Shown here: in pieces, positions 15,766-28,600 of the stretch
Layout of the letters: each line of letters begins with the position of its first letter
Numbering within the stretch: the stretch's first letter is position 1
Origin: an uncultured Bacteroidota bacterium
Lineage (GTDB): Bacteria; Bacteroidota; Bacteroidia; Bacteroidales; WCHB1-69
Assembly (NCBI GenBank): GCA_902802755.1
Contig: CADCNH010000004.1
Coordinates: 1 to 64,000, forward strand
Length of the DNA stretch: 64,000 nt
Direction: 5' to 3'
Notes under the pieces: model-generated
The model's input: only the letters and a program-made list of their open reading frames with translations
Databases searched by the model: none
Told to the model about the DNA's origin: nothing
Program-made: the position numbers and the translations under genes

Positions 15766-18060
15766 ATGACCAAGAAATTTATAGCGTTTTTCATCTTACT
15801 GACCAGTGCACTGTTTGGAATGGCACAAAGCACTGTGAAAGGTTTTGTCTATGATGCCACCAGTGGTGAGCCTGTGGGTTATTGTCCGGTGAGTCTGCAA
15901 GGCACAAGCTATGGTGCTATGACAGAATCTAATGGTAACTTTATCATCGACAAGGTGCCGAAGGGAACTTATGTGCTGGTTATCAACTTTTTCGGCTATG
16001 ACACTTTCACGGATACCATAGAGGCCACGGGGAAAATGATTATCAAGCGATACATGATCAATCCGTCAAAGGTGTCATTGGATGAGGTTCAGGTAACAGC
16101 GGAGACAGACCGTAAGGTGCAGGAGACACGTACGGCTGTAATCAGTATCTCCCCTAAAGAAATCTCCAAAATGCCCGCCATTGGCGGCCAACCCGATTTT
16201 GCCCAGTATTTGCAGGTGCTGCCGGGTATTATCTCTACTGGTGACCAAGGTGGACAGTTGTATGTGCGCGGTGGTACACCTATCCAGAATATGCTGCTGT
16301 TGGATGGTATGATTGTTTTCAATCCCTTCCATTCCATTGGTTTGTTTTCGGTTTTTGACATGGATATCATGAGTGGTGCCGATATTTACACGGGTGGTTT
16401 TGGCGCCGAGTTCGGCGGCAGAATCTCATCAGTTATGAATATCAAAACCAAAGATGGCAACAAAAAACGCTTGTCGGGTAAGATAGACATAAGCAATATT
16501 GGGGCACAGGTGTTGTTGGAAGGTCCATTGGTGAAACTGAAAGAAGGACGCAAGACTTCCATGAGCTTTATTCTTTCAGGCAAAGGCTCTTTTTTGGAAC
16601 AGTCTGCCAAAGTTTTTTATCCATACGTGAAGAATGAGAATGGCCTGCCATATAATTTCTTGGATTTGTATGGAAAAGTGACTATAGCATCCCAAGGTGG
16701 CTCCAAATTCAACATCTTCGGTTTCAATTTCATGGATAGGGTCAATTACAATACCTCTGTCCAGTATAACTGGAACAACTGGGGTGTGGGCGCCAACTTC
16801 CTACTGGTGCCCGGTCAGGCGAATACGACCATAGAGGGTGCTTTCTCTTATTCTGATTATGTTTCCAAAATCAATGACCCCGCATACCAGAACGAGGGTT
16901 CTTACAGCAAATATACTCATACTGGCGGTTTCAACTTCAGCATGGTGTTCAATTATTATGTGGGCCGTAGTGTGTTTAACATAGGCATCAATGCTGTGGG
17001 TTTCAATACGGAATATAGATATTGGACAAAATATGGGGAAAAAGAATATCCCAAAGACCATACCACGGACTTTTCAGCCTTTGTCAAGTATAAGTATAAT
17101 TATAAAAACAAATTGCTGATAGAGCCTAGTTTCCGTTTGCAATACTACACCTCGCTGAGCAAGGTCTCTCCGGAACCGCGTTTGGCTTTGAAATATAATA
17201 TTACCAAGCAAATCCGTTTGAAGATGTCGGGTGGTATGTACTCGCAGAATTATGTGGCCGTCACCTCCGACCGCGATGTGGTGAACTTGTTCTATGGCTA
17301 TATTTCAAGCCCTTCCTCACTGAGTATTACGCCTACTTTGCCCAATGGAAAGAAGCCCAAACACAGACTGCAAACTTCGCAGCATGCGGTTTTGGGACTC
17401 GAATTGGATGTGCTGAAGTACACGAGCATCAATGTTGAGGGCTACTACAAGCATTTCTCTCAGTTGATTTCTGTGAACCGCTATATGATGGATGAGTCTG
17501 CCGATGAAATATTCATGTGGGAGCAAGGCCATGCGTTTGGTGGCGATATTTCCATCAAGTTTGAATACAAGGGCTTGTATCTCTGGGGTGTATATTCCTT
17601 GGGTTGGGTGAAGCGTACCGATACAGAAGTGACCTATTCGCCAAACTTTGACCGTCGCCATAATATTAATATTTTGGCTTCATACGCTTTCGGAAAACGT
17701 CGCTCCTGGCAGATTGACGTGCGTTGGAACTTCGGTTCGGGTTTCCCATTCACGCAGACCATGGCTTTCTATCCCAGCTTTGTTCCGAGTGGCGGCATTG
17801 GCGACGACATCATTCATGCCAACGAGGAATTGGATTTCGTGTTGGATGAGTTGAATGGTGGACGTTTACCAGCCTACCACCGTTTGGACATTGGCTTCAA
17901 GAAGAAATTCTTCATTGGTGAGCGCCACTCTATTGAACTGAGCGCCTCACTGACCAATGTGTATAACTACAGCAACGTATTCTATGTGAACCGTATCACC
18001 AACGAGGTGGTATATCAGCTGCCCTTCCTGTATTATTTCGGGATGAACTGGAGATTCTAA
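15766..18060 (+). CDS. TonB-dependent outer-membrane receptor with carboxypeptidase-regulatory-like domain
   Basis: The 764-residue protein should import a large or scarce ligand across the outer membrane using TonB energy. It has a signal peptide ending LFGMAQ (residue ~21). A carboxypeptidase-regulatory-like beta-sandwich follows (VKGFVYDATSGEPVGYCPVSL to NFFGYDTFTDTI, ~24-85). The plug includes GGQPDFAQYLQVLPGI, GGQLYVRGGTPIQNMLLLDG and GGFGAEFGGRISSVMNIKTKDG (~140-230). The barrel ends in an aromatic residue (YFGMNWRF). It is shorter than SusC-type receptors (~1000 residues) and has no adjacent SusD, so a glycan role is not supported. Start ATG at 15766. Confidence 0.93.
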   Translation: MTKKFIAFFILLTSALFGMAQSTVKGFVYDATSGEPVGYCPVSLQGTSYGAMTESNGNFIIDKVPKGTYVLVINFFGYDTFTDTIEATGKMIIKRYMINPSKVSLDEVQVTAETDRKVQETRTAVISISPKEISKMPAIGGQPDFAQYLQVLPGIISTGDQGGQLYVRGGTPIQNMLLLDGMIVFNPFHSIGLFSVFDMDIMSGADIYTGGFGAEFGGRISSVMNIKTKDGNKKRLSGKIDISNIGAQVLLEGPLVKLKEGRKTSMSFILSGKGSFLEQSAKVFYPYVKNENGLPYNFLDLYGKVTIASQGGSKFNIFGFNFMDRVNYNTSVQYNWNNWGVGANFLLVPGQANTTIEGAFSYSDYVSKINDPAYQNEGSYSKYTHTGGFNFSMVFNYYVGRSVFNIGINAVGFNTEYRYWTKYGEKEYPKDHTTDFSAFVKYKYNYKNKLLIEPSFRLQYYTSLSKVSPEPRLALKYNITKQIRLKMSGGMYSQNYVAVTSDRDVVNLFYGYISSPSSLSITPTLPNGKKPKHRLQTSQHAVLGLELDVLKYTSINVEGYYKHFSQLISVNRYMMDESADEIFMWEQGHAFGGDISIKFEYKGLYLWGVYSLGWVKRTDTEVTYSPNFDRRHNINILASYAFGKRRSWQIDVRWNFGSGFPFTQTMAFYPSFVPSGGIGDDIIHANEELDFVLDELNGGRLPAYHRLDIGFKKKFFIGERHSIELSASLTNVYNYSNVFYVNRITNEVVYQLPFLYYFGMNWRF

Positions 18061-18140
18061 ATTTAATGTGCTAATTAGCAAATGTGCTAATGTGCCAATT
18101 GAATTAGTTAATTAGCAAATTAGTTAATTAATGAATTAGT
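18061..18140. repeat. Intergenic TTAGCAAATTAGTTAA array
   Basis: Degenerate units of AATTAGCAAA, TGTGCTAATG and TTAGTTAATTA fill the convergent gap after the TonB-dependent receptor. The same family occurs at 4545, 15605, 34690, 42185 and 48690. Confidence 0.75.
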
Positions 18141-18191
18141 TTATTGGGGCTATGGTAGAGGTAATTTAGCAAACTGCACTTTGGGAAGGGA

Positions 18192-19340
18192 TTACTTCAT
18201 TTCTTTTTTTAGGTAGTCGGATGGACTTTGACCGTATTTCTTCTTGAAAGAACGGAGGAATGTAGTGTATGAGTTGAAGCCCGAAAGGGTAGCGATCTCT
18301 TCTATTGAATAAGAATGGTTGCTATTGTTGATTTCCAAAAATTTTTTTGCTTTCTCCAAACGAAAATCGTTGATGTATTCGTAAAAAGTCTTGTGTTTCT
18401 CCTGGTTGATATAGTTGCTCAAATATTGACGGTTGGTGCCCAAATACCTTGCTAACTTTTGCAGTGTGAGATCAGACTCCATGTAATATTGCTTTTCACT
18501 TATTATATTCTCAATATTCATGTTCAGCAGGATTTCATGATAGGGAGAAGTATAAGAAGCGTCCGTCAAAAGGTTTTCCTCAGTTGGATTTTGATTTTCT
18601 ATCGCATTGTTCTCTTCGGGGTTGTTTTCTTCAGAAGTCAGGATAAAAACTTGCTGACGGATTATTTTTACCGTAAAAATTACCACAAAGATGAGAGAAA
18701 GGAAACAATAGCAAGTGTCAAAAAGGAGATTCTTGTCCGCTGAAGATACTGAAAACCAGGTTTGCTGCGAAAAACTCTCGAAGGCCCACAACAATTGGAC
18801 CCCAAATAAAGTGACTATCAGGATAGAACCCCATCGCAGGTCGAAATATTCCATATTCCCCACATTGTTTTCCAACATTTTGGTGTATTTTTTGATGGAA
18901 ATCAACAAGCAAACCAACAAAACAGAAGAGGCTACAAGGGTATAAATCTGAACGACAGAATAAACAATGGGGTTGTCCGAGAAAGTGAAAAACAGCGTGG
19001 CGATGATGAAAGGAATTTCCAAAAGCAAAAGCTGGCGGATGTTGTAACGATTGGGAAAAACAAGGGAAACCGCAAACATCATGTATCCACCCACAGTCAT
19101 ATAGTCGTATAGAATTAGTAACGTATTGATATATTCGTAATTGGGAAGATTCTGGCAAGCCAACATCACAAAATTGTTGAAGAAGCCGAAGGAATGCATC
19201 ACTAACACGGCGGCGAATATTCGTTGAAACAAGTATATACGATGATGACGAAACATGTATATGCTAAGGCAAAGCAATACTGCCTGGGTAAAACCAGAGG
19301 CAAGGCAAAGCAGTAATTCGTAAAAAAAGTCCGTGTTCAT
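18192..19340 (-). CDS. Membrane-anchored AraC-family transcriptional regulator
   Basis: The 382-residue protein has an N-terminal half with about six to seven hydrophobic helices (for example FYELLLCLASGFTQAVLLCLSIYMF, residues ~5-29). A linker of ~50 residues follows. The C-terminal AraC/XylS double helix-turn-helix includes LQKLARYLGTNRQYLSNYIN (first HTH, ~300-320) and SIEEIATLSGFNSYTTFLRSFKKKYGQSPSDYL (second HTH, ~345-377). Such proteins are common in Bacteroidetes and presumably sense a membrane or external signal. It is divergent from the giant gene at 19653, with a TATTTTTG box at 19438-19431 for itself. It is a candidate regulator of that gene; this is inference from position only. 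Confidence 0.9.
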   Translation of the reverse strand: MNTDFFYELLLCLASGFTQAVLLCLSIYMFRHHRIYLFQRIFAAVLVMHSFGFFNNFVMLACQNLPNYEYINTLLILYDYMTVGGYMMFAVSLVFPNRYNIRQLLLLEIPFIIATLFFTFSDNPIVYSVVQIYTLVASSVLLVCLLISIKKYTKMLENNVGNMEYFDLRWGSILIVTLFGVQLLWAFESFSQQTWFSVSSADKNLLFDTCYCFLSLIFVVIFTVKIIRQQVFILTSEENNPEENNAIENQNPTEENLLTDASYTSPYHEILLNMNIENIISEKQYYMESDLTLQKLARYLGTNRQYLSNYINQEKHKTFYEYINDFRLEKAKKFLEINNSNHSYSIEEIATLSGFNSYTTFLRSFKKKYGQSPSDYLKKEMK

Positions 19341-19430
19341 GTTGGTAACAGTGCAGAGATTTTAATGGTATTTTGGATAAAATTATTATTGCAGGGACGC
19401 AATTTATAGCGTCTGCATAAAATATAGAGG

Positions 19431-19563
19431 CAAAAATACGATTTTTTATGGTTCTTATTTCGTAAAAACGGCAGAAATCACTGATAATTACTGTTTTTTA
19501 CGCTTTGCAAATTGGTTTTTTACGGAATGAAACAATCTCTCTGCATGTTTTTTTGTATTTTTG
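19431..19563. promoter_or_regulatory. Divergent promoter region between the AraC-type regulator and the giant gene
   Basis: Two -7 boxes face outward: TATTTTTG on the minus strand at 19438-19431 and TATTTTTG on the plus strand at 19556-19563. The plus box is about 90 nt before the giant gene's ATG. Neither has a clear -33 TTG at ideal spacing. The 312-base gap 19341-19652 has no gene. Confidence 0.55.
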
Positions 19564-19652
19564 CAATTTATGTTTGAACAATACCATCTTTGGATTAAGG
19601 GTGTGAACATTAAAAAAACAAGAAAAAATTTAAGAAACGAAATACAAGGCAG

Positions 19653-22600
19653 ATGAAAAAATTTACCTTTTTGATGATTCTCATGCTTTTGGCGGTATGC
19701 GGTATGATGGCGCAGGCTCCGGAGAAATTCACCTACCAGGCAGTGGTGCGAAATGCCAATAATCAACTCATGACGAATACGTTGGTTGGCGTCAGGGTAA
19801 GTATTATGCAGGGAAGTTCCACTGGCAGTGTGGTCTATTCGGAAACGCAAATGCTGAGCACCAACGCCAACGGTTTGATGACACTGAATATCGGTGATGG
19901 GAATATTGTTTATGGCAATTTCAGTACAATAAATTGGGGAAACGGCCCTTTTTTCCTCAAGTCGGAGATTGACGTTTCTGGCGGCAGTAATTACACGATA
20001 TCCTCCACGCAGCAGTTGCTGAGTGTGCCGTATGCTTTGTATTCGAGCAAGGCGGGCAATGTTCCGGCTTTTACGGTGGTGCCTACCGACACAGGCTATG
20101 TCATCAGCATCAGCCAAGATGGTACAGCAACACAAACCTTTGTACTTCGACATGGTGCTCCTGGTCCGCAAGGTCCACAGGGTGAAACCGGTCCGCAGGG
20201 TCCACAAGGTCCGCAAGGAGACCCGGGAGCCACTGGTGCTCAGGGTCCACAGGGAGATCCAGGGGCTACTGGTGCCCAAGGACCACAAGGTGATCCGGGT
20301 ATCCAAGGTCCGCAAGGTGATCCAGGTGCTACCGGTCCGCAGGGTCCACAAGGCCAGCAAGGTATTCAGGGTGAACCAGGACCTGCGGGTTTTTCTCCTC
20401 AAGTAACTACTATTTCCGCTGGCGATAGCACGGTGGTGGTGGTTACGGATGCGGAAGCTCAGCATCGTTTTGTGATTTATAACGGTGCCCAGGGTCCACA
20501 AGGTGAGCAGGGTATTCAAGGTCCGCAAGGTCCGCAGGGTGAGACGGGTGCTATCGGTCAGCAAGGTCCGCAGGGTCCTCAAGGTGAGCAGGGTATTCAA
20601 GGTCCACAAGGACCTCAGGGTGAGACGGGTGCTACCGGTCAGCAAGGTCCGCAGGGACCTCAAGGTGAGCAGGGTATTCAAGGTCCGCAAGGTCCGCAGG
20701 GTGAGACAGGTGCTACCGGTCAACAAGGTCCGCAGGGACCTCAAGGCGAGCAAGGTCCTGCGGGTTTCTCTCCGATGGTGAGCACCATTTCCGCTGGCGA
20801 CAGTACGGTGTTGGTCATCACAGATGCGGAAATACAGCACCGTTTCGTTATCTATAATGGTGCCCAAGGGCCACAAGGTGAGCCCGGTGTAGGAATACCT
20901 CAAACACTCTCTCTTGAGGGAAACAACTTGTCGATTTCTGATGGCAATAGTGTTACCCTTCCGAGTATTCCGACTAATGTGAGCGCCTTTACCAATGATG
21001 CGGGCTACCTCACCAGCGACTCCATTCCCACCAATGTCAGTGCCTTTGCCAACGATGCCAGCTACCTCACCTCCTTCACTGAAACCCAAACTCTCGCCGA
21101 TGTGACCGCCCAGGGCAACTCCGCCGGCAACCGCCAGCTGAAGGACGTAGCCGACCCGACCGAAAGCTACGATGCCGTGAACCTGCGCTCGCTTACCCTG
21201 ATGATAGACTCGGCAAAAAACACCATGCAGCAAATGCAACAACAGTGGCTGCAAGCACAGCAGCAATGGCAGGAAACCCAACAGCAGTGGCAGATACAAC
21301 AGCAACAAATGCAACAACAATGGCAAATGCAGCAAACACAACTGCAACAGCAGATTGACAGCTTGACACTGATTCTTAATTCGATAGCAGCCGACACCGC
21401 CTTCGCTCTTTGGAACACCTCTGTTGTGAACAAGACGGCCTGTAGCGCATACGAGTGGCACGGAGAGACCTATACCCAAAGCGGAATCTATCTTTACGGC
21501 TTCACCAACACGGACGGCTCCCACAACATAGAGGCCTTGAATCTGACCATTATTGCGGCCGACTCCATCCATATCCCAAAGGAGGCTTGTGACAGTTATA
21601 CATGGAATGGCACAACCTACACAGAATCAGGAGACTATTATTTAAGACTGACCAACCAATATGGCTGTGACAGTCTCCGGATCCTGCACCTGACTCTTCA
21701 TCATGGAACACACAATGTGGAAATTGATACCGCTTGCGACAGCTATACTTGGCATGGTGTCACCTACCATGAAAGCGGTGTTTATACCTACGCATACTCG
21801 AATGAATATGGCTGTGAGAGTGTAGATACCTTGAAGCTGACCATTTATTACACTCATAAGATGGAGACAGAGATGGCTTGCGAAAGCTATACTTGGCACA
21901 ATACAACTTACACTACCAGTGGCACTTATACTTACGCCTATAACAACGAGTACGGTTGTGCCAGTGTGGATACGCTGAAGCTGACAGTCTATCCAGTCAC
22001 CCACCATACGGAGACGGAGATTGCCTGCGAATCTTATATCTGGCATGATTCCACTTACACTACCAGTGGCACCTACACATACACTTATAATGACGAAAAT
22101 AGCTGCGAGACGGTGGATACCCTGAAACTGACAGTGCTATATGGCTGTACTATTGATGAAAAGTCTTGTCCAGGTACACCAATTCTCGTGGATTTTGACA
22201 ACAATGGTTATAGCACCGTACAGATTGGCAACCAGTGCTGGATGAGGAACAACCTTCGCACCACGCATTTTGCCGATGGTACATCCATACCTTTCAGCAG
22301 CGGGATGTCTGTAGCAGCTCCCTATTATTACGACTACAACGACATTAACTATACTGAGTTTACCTTGGCAGAACGGGGAATGCTCTACAACTGGTCCGCC
22401 GCCATGCATAGCACATCCTCAGTGCCGTCTAATTCTGTTGGTGTGCAAGGTGTCTGCCCCACGGGCTGGCACGTACCTTCCGACGGGGAGTGGGCACAAC
22501 TCATTAACTATGTGAACAGCCAGGAGCAGAACAGATGTGGTGGCATTGATGGACAGATAGCGAAAACCTTGGCATCCACCACAGGTTGGGATAGGGGCTA

Positions 22601-25600
22601 TTCCGGCTATGAATGTCTCGTGGGCAACTACCAAAATACAAATAACACTACCGGTTTCAGCATTGTTCCGGCAGGCAGCCTGACACGTGCAGGTAATTAT
22701 GACGGTCAACGATATAACGCTCTTTTCTGGACTTCTACAGAAAAAGAAGAAGATGCCTCACAGGCATATCGTTGGAGTATAGGTAACAACAGCTTGGGTA
22801 TGAGTAGTGGTGCAGATTATAAGGATTGTGGTCTATCTGTCCGATGCCTGCGCAATGAAAACGGTGGAAGTGGCGGCGATACCCCGGCACAAATGTCTGC
22901 TGTGATTACCGATAATCCCACCAATGTCTCCCCAACCTCTGCCACCTTCAACGGAATTATTACCAATAGTGGCAATGCAGGGGTAACGGAGCGAGGTTTT
23001 GTGTATGGTGTGGGAACTGTCATAACCGATACGGTTCAAGTGACAGGGTTAGATTTTGTCTTTACAGCCGGGAACCTTACCCCTAACACGGAATACAGCG
23101 TAAAGGCTTATATTATAAACAGTTCGGGTACGAGTTACGGCCGCATGGTGAACTTCACCACTGCGTGGGAACCTCAGCCGTGGGACGGTACAGGCCGCAA
23201 TCCCAACGATGCGCGTCCTTGCAATGGCACGCCAACAGTAACCGACCACGAAGGCAACGTCTATAATACCGTGCAAATCGGCACACAGTGCTGGACCAAG
23301 GAGAATATGCGTTGCAAAACATCTCCAAGTACAGGTACTCTAATTTTGGAAACATCCTATTCCGCTTTCTGTCCATATACTGCCAAGAAGGCTTATTATT
23401 TGTATGGTGATTCCACCCTGAATACAAGTGTCTATGGCCTGCTATATAATTGGAATGCGGTGGTGGATACATTCAACACTAATTATGGTGAGACCGATTG
23501 GCATCCTTGGTGGGAAAATTCCACTTTGGCAGTGTCTGTCACCTTCAATGGCCACCGCAGGGGCATTTGTCCCCAAGGCTGGCATGTGCCTTCCGACTCG
23601 GAGTGGACGCAGCTTGCTAACTATGTGAACAGCCAAGAACAATACCGCTGCAATGGAACTGATGGTTCCATCGCGAGAGCATTGGCCGCGCCCACAGGTT
23701 GGAGCAGCAATAGTAGTAGTAGTAGCGGTAATGGTTGCTGGTTGGCCAACAGCCCTGCAAACAACCAAACGGGATTCACGGCTGTTAACACAGGAGGTAT
23801 TTACAGCAATGGGGTAAAATTTTGGTCTTCTACCCAAGTGGACCGAGGCCATGCGTGGAGTTGTGTAATGCCTACCGGAAATAACTATCCAGTGCTGAAT
23901 CTTGAGTGGATTTATGAGAATGATAGAAGATCTGTCCGCTGTCTGCGTGATACAGGAACGGTAAACGGTGGTGGAAGTGTTGACCCTCAGCCAAACTGTA
24001 GTTCTTACACTATCAGTATCAGCGGTAATACAGTCCTTTGCAGCGGCGAAAGCACCACCCTTACGGCTTCCGAGGCTATCAGTTACAGCTGGAGCAATGG
24101 AAGCAGCGATGCCAGCATTAATGTCAGCCCAACTGCCACTACCACTTATTCTGTTACAGGCACCAACAGCCAAGGCTGTATGGCTAACGCATCTACAACT
24201 GTAACGGTCAACTACGCCACCAATAATACCATCACCGAGACCGCTTGCGAGTCCTACACATGGCATGGGCAAACCTATACCCAAAGCGGCACTTACACAT
24301 ACGCTTATACCAACGACAACGGTTGCTCCAGTACGGACACATTATTCTTGACCATTTATAATGGCACACACAATGTAGAGACTGAAACTGCTTGCAACTC
24401 TTACACTTGGCATGGAACCAACTATACGGAGAGTGGTACCTACACATATAATTACACCAATGGTGACGGGTGTTCCAGTGTAGATACACTGTTCTTGACC
24501 ATTAATAATGGCTCCCATAATGTGGAAACGGAAACTGCTTGCAACTCATATACTTGGCACGGGCAGACCTATACCCAAAGCGGTACTTACACATACAGTT
24601 ACACCAACGAGTATGGCTGCCCTTGCACGGAAACGTTGAATTTGACCATTAATCACGGTTCGCACAATGTCTTTACCGAAACGGCAGAAGGCTCCTACAT
24701 TTGGCATGAGCAGACATATACTGAAAGTGGCACTTATACCTATGCTTACACCAACGAGCAGGATTGCGCCAGCGTGGACACTCTCCACTTGACGGTTTCC
24801 TCCGTTACTCCCATTATACCCACGGATACACTCGTGGATGGTCAACCTTGCCCCGGTACCCCCACGGTGACCGACCACGAAGGCAATGTATATAACACGG
24901 TGCAGATTGGCAGCCAATGCTGGATGAAAGAGAATCTGCGCACTACCAGTTACAGCGACGGAACATCTCTCTCTTTGAGCAGTATTTCTTCTACGGATAA
25001 CGGTTATAACTACTACTATCCTTATTATTACTACCCTTATAATGATTCGTCCAATGTACGTACATACGGACTTCTTTACAATGGGAAAGCTGTGATGCGC
25101 GACTATACTTTCTCTTCTTCCAATCCGAGTGGTGTGCAGGGTATATGTCCTGTGGGGTGGCATGTCCCAAGTGATATGGAATGGACACAATTAATAGATT
25201 ATGTCTCCTCGCAGGACCAGTACAAATGCAGTTCAAAGTCCAAATACATAGCCAAGGCATTGGCTGATTCAACGGGTTGGCCAGCTGGTAATACTACTCC
25301 TTGTGCTGTTTCCAATAATCCTTCCAATAACAATCTCACGGGTTTTTCAGCTTTGCCTGCCGGTTATTATGGCGAAAACTCTTCCGTCCGTAAGGCATAC
25401 TTTTGGAGCACTGCCGAGGAAATGGGAATTTGTCTTCTTCCTAATAATCCTGCTATCTATAATAGTAGTTATGGTTCTTCCGTTCGTTGCCTTCGTGATG
25501 ATGTGGCAGGTGACAGTGGAGGGGAAGGATCGCAACTCCTTACTGTGACTACTTCTTCTGTGACCAATGTCACAACTATGTCTGCTATTTCAGGAGGCAA

Positions 25601-28600
25601 CGTCACCAATAGCGGAAACGCATCTGTAATAATGCGTGGTGTGTGTTGGAGCACCTTACCATCTCCGACTATAGTGGACACACACTCCATAGATGGTGCA
25701 GGAACAGGGGTTTTTACGAGCAATATCACGGGCTTGGAAGAGGGAAGTACCTATTATTTGCGCGCCTATGCTATCAATAGTACGGATACTTCGTATGGTG
25801 CCGAAGTGAGATTCACTACTTTAGTATCAAATGTTGCTAATGATGGACAAACCTGTCCCGGTGATGCTACTGTGACTGACATCGACGGCAATGTTTATAA
25901 TACAGTGCGGATTGGTAACCAATGTTGGATGAAAGAAAATTTGCGTACTACCCATTACAGCGATGGAACATCCGCCAATTTCTACTATCCAAATAACGAT
26001 TCTTCAAAAGTGAGTACATACGGATGTCTATACAGCTGGAATGTGGCAATGCATGGAGCGTCCTCCTCGCCAACTGTTCCGAGTGGTGTACAGGGCATCT
26101 GTCCCGTAGGGTGGCATGTACCAAGCAATGGAGAATGGTATCAACTGACTTATTATGTTTCCTCGCAGGAAGAGTACCTGTGTAGTCCTAATACCTCTTA
26201 TATTGGCAAAGCATTAGCCAGTACGACGGGCTGGGCTATCAGCAACACCAATTGTCATGTAGGCAAAAAACCTGCTGATAACAATGCCACGGGTTTTTCA
26301 GTGCTTCCTGCTGGCTATTACTATTATGGTGAACTTAAGAATTTTGGCAGTCAGGCTTACTTTTGGTCTTCTACCGAAAGTAATGCGGGTGCGGCCTATG
26401 AACGGCAAATTTTTTACAACGGCACTGGAATGGGCAAAGTTTCTTACAACAAAAGTTATGGTTACTCCGTCCGCTGTCTCCGCAATACATCCGTATCCGA
26501 AATTGGTGGTGGCGACACCCCATGCATCGGTACACACAATGTGGAGACGGAAAATACTTGTGAATCATTTACTTGGCATGGACAGATTTATTCCCAAAGT
26601 GGCACTTACACGTATGCCTACAACAACTCCGAAGGGTGTGCAAGCGTGGATACACTAAAACTGACTATTTATCAGCCAGTGGCCACGACAAGTTCGGCCA
26701 CTGCGTGCGAGTCCTACACTTGGGGCGACACCACCTATACCGAAAGCGGAGACTACACGCAGACCTTCTCCGCCGCCAACGGCTGCGACAGCGTGGTGAC
26801 GTTGCATCTGACGATTAATCAGCCGGTGGCCACGACAAGCTCTGCCACTGCGTGTGAGTCCTACATTTGGAACGGACAGACCTACACCCTGAGTGGTGAC
26901 TACACGCAGACCTTCACCGCTGCCAACGGCTGCGACAGCGTGGTGACCTTGCACCTGACCATCTATCAGCCAGTGAACACAACAAGCTCTGCCACCGCAT
27001 GCGAGAGCTACACTTGGCATGAGCAAACTTATACCCAAAGTGGCGATTACACGTACAATTACACCAACGAACACGGCTGCCCTTGCACGGAAACGTTGCA
27101 TCTGACCATTAATCACGGTTCGCACAACGTCTTTACCGAAACGGCAGAAGGCTCCTACACCTGGCACGAACAAACTTACACGGAAAGTGGCACTTATACC
27201 TATACCTACACCAACGCCAGTGGTTGTGCAAGTGTTGATACCCTCCACCTGACCGTCACTTCAAATCCTCCCACACCTCCTACTCCTCCCTCAGACACCA
27301 TCGCTGACGGCTACCCCTGTCCCAATGCGCACACAGTAACCGACCACGAAGGCAATGTGTATAACACCGTGCAAATCGGCAACCAGTGTTGGACCAAGGA
27401 GAACATGCGCTGCACCACCTCTCCCAGCACAGGTACCACCATTTTAGAGGTCTATCCCAATGGCACCTCTTACACAGGCAAGAAAGCCTACTATGTGAAC
27501 GGAAATTCCTACAACACCCCCTCATACGGACTGCTGTACAACTGGAACGCGGCGGTCGATACATTCAACACGGCATACGGGGAGACTTCCACCAACTCAA
27601 ACTCCAGCAATGCGGTGTCCGTCGCGTTCACCAGCTATCGCAGAGGCATCTGTCCGCAAGGCTGGCATGTGCCCTCCGATGCAGAATGGACACAGTTGAT
27701 AAACTACGTTTCTTCGAAGAGCCGGTACCAATGCGGCTCCACCGGCGGCTCTATCGCTAAGGCATTGGCCGACACCACGGGCTGGAATATATATTCCATT
27801 CCATGCGCTATGGGCAACGACCTTTCCGCAAACAACGCCACGGGCTTTAGTGCGTTGCCCGCAGGTGCCTACTTCGGTAGTTTTTACTACTTCGGAGATG
27901 CCGCTGACTTTTGGAGTACCACTTCAATCTACAGCAACTCCGCCTACTACAAATACCTCTACTATGACTACGCCGGCGTATACCAAGACCTCGGCAATAT
28001 ATACTGCGGAATTTCCGTCCGCTGCCTGATGGACTCCGCTATCGGTAGTGATACCTTATGCATCGGCACACACAATGTGGAAATGGAAAACGCCTGCGAA
28101 AATTACACCTGGCATGGGCAGACCTACACCCAAAGCGGAACATACACATACGCCTACACCAACGACGGCGGGTGCGCCAGCGTGGACACGCTTTTCTTGA
28201 CCATTTACAATGGCACACACAACACTTACACCGAATCGGCAGAAGGCTCTTACATCTGGCATGAGCAGACGTACAGCGAGAGCGGTACCTACATATACAC
28301 TTACAACAATGCGCAGGGTTGTGCCAGCGTGGATACACTCCACCTGACCGTTACTTCCGTCATTCCCGATATTCCTGATGGACCGGCAGAAGACGGTCAG
28401 CCTTGTCCAGGTGTGAATGCGGTGACCGACCATGAAGGCAATATGTACAACACCGTGCAAATCGGCAACCAGTGCTGGACCAAGGAGAACATGCGCTGCA
28501 CTACCTCGCCTACCACGGGAAGCAATTTGCTAACAGAAAACACTTCGGCGGCAAGCAAGTCGGCGAGTTGGCATTCCGACAACGGTTTGCATGATCCAGC

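Noticed and set aside
15766..18060. SusC of a polysaccharide utilisation locus
   Set aside because: The receptor is too short for SusC, no SusD or glycoside hydrolase gene is adjacent, and the AraC-type regulator next to it is separated by a convergent repeat-filled gap.
19488..21572. 694-residue open frame on the minus strand opposite the start of the giant gene
   Set aside because: It is antisense to the collagen-like and beta-repeat coding region. Its product is runs of Leu/Arg/Thr repeats that mirror Gly-X-Y codons. It has no start signal and no recognisable domain.
23442..24284. 280-residue minus-strand frame inside the giant gene
   Set aside because: It lies within conserved FISUMP and Ig-like coding sequence of the plus strand and has no domain of its own.
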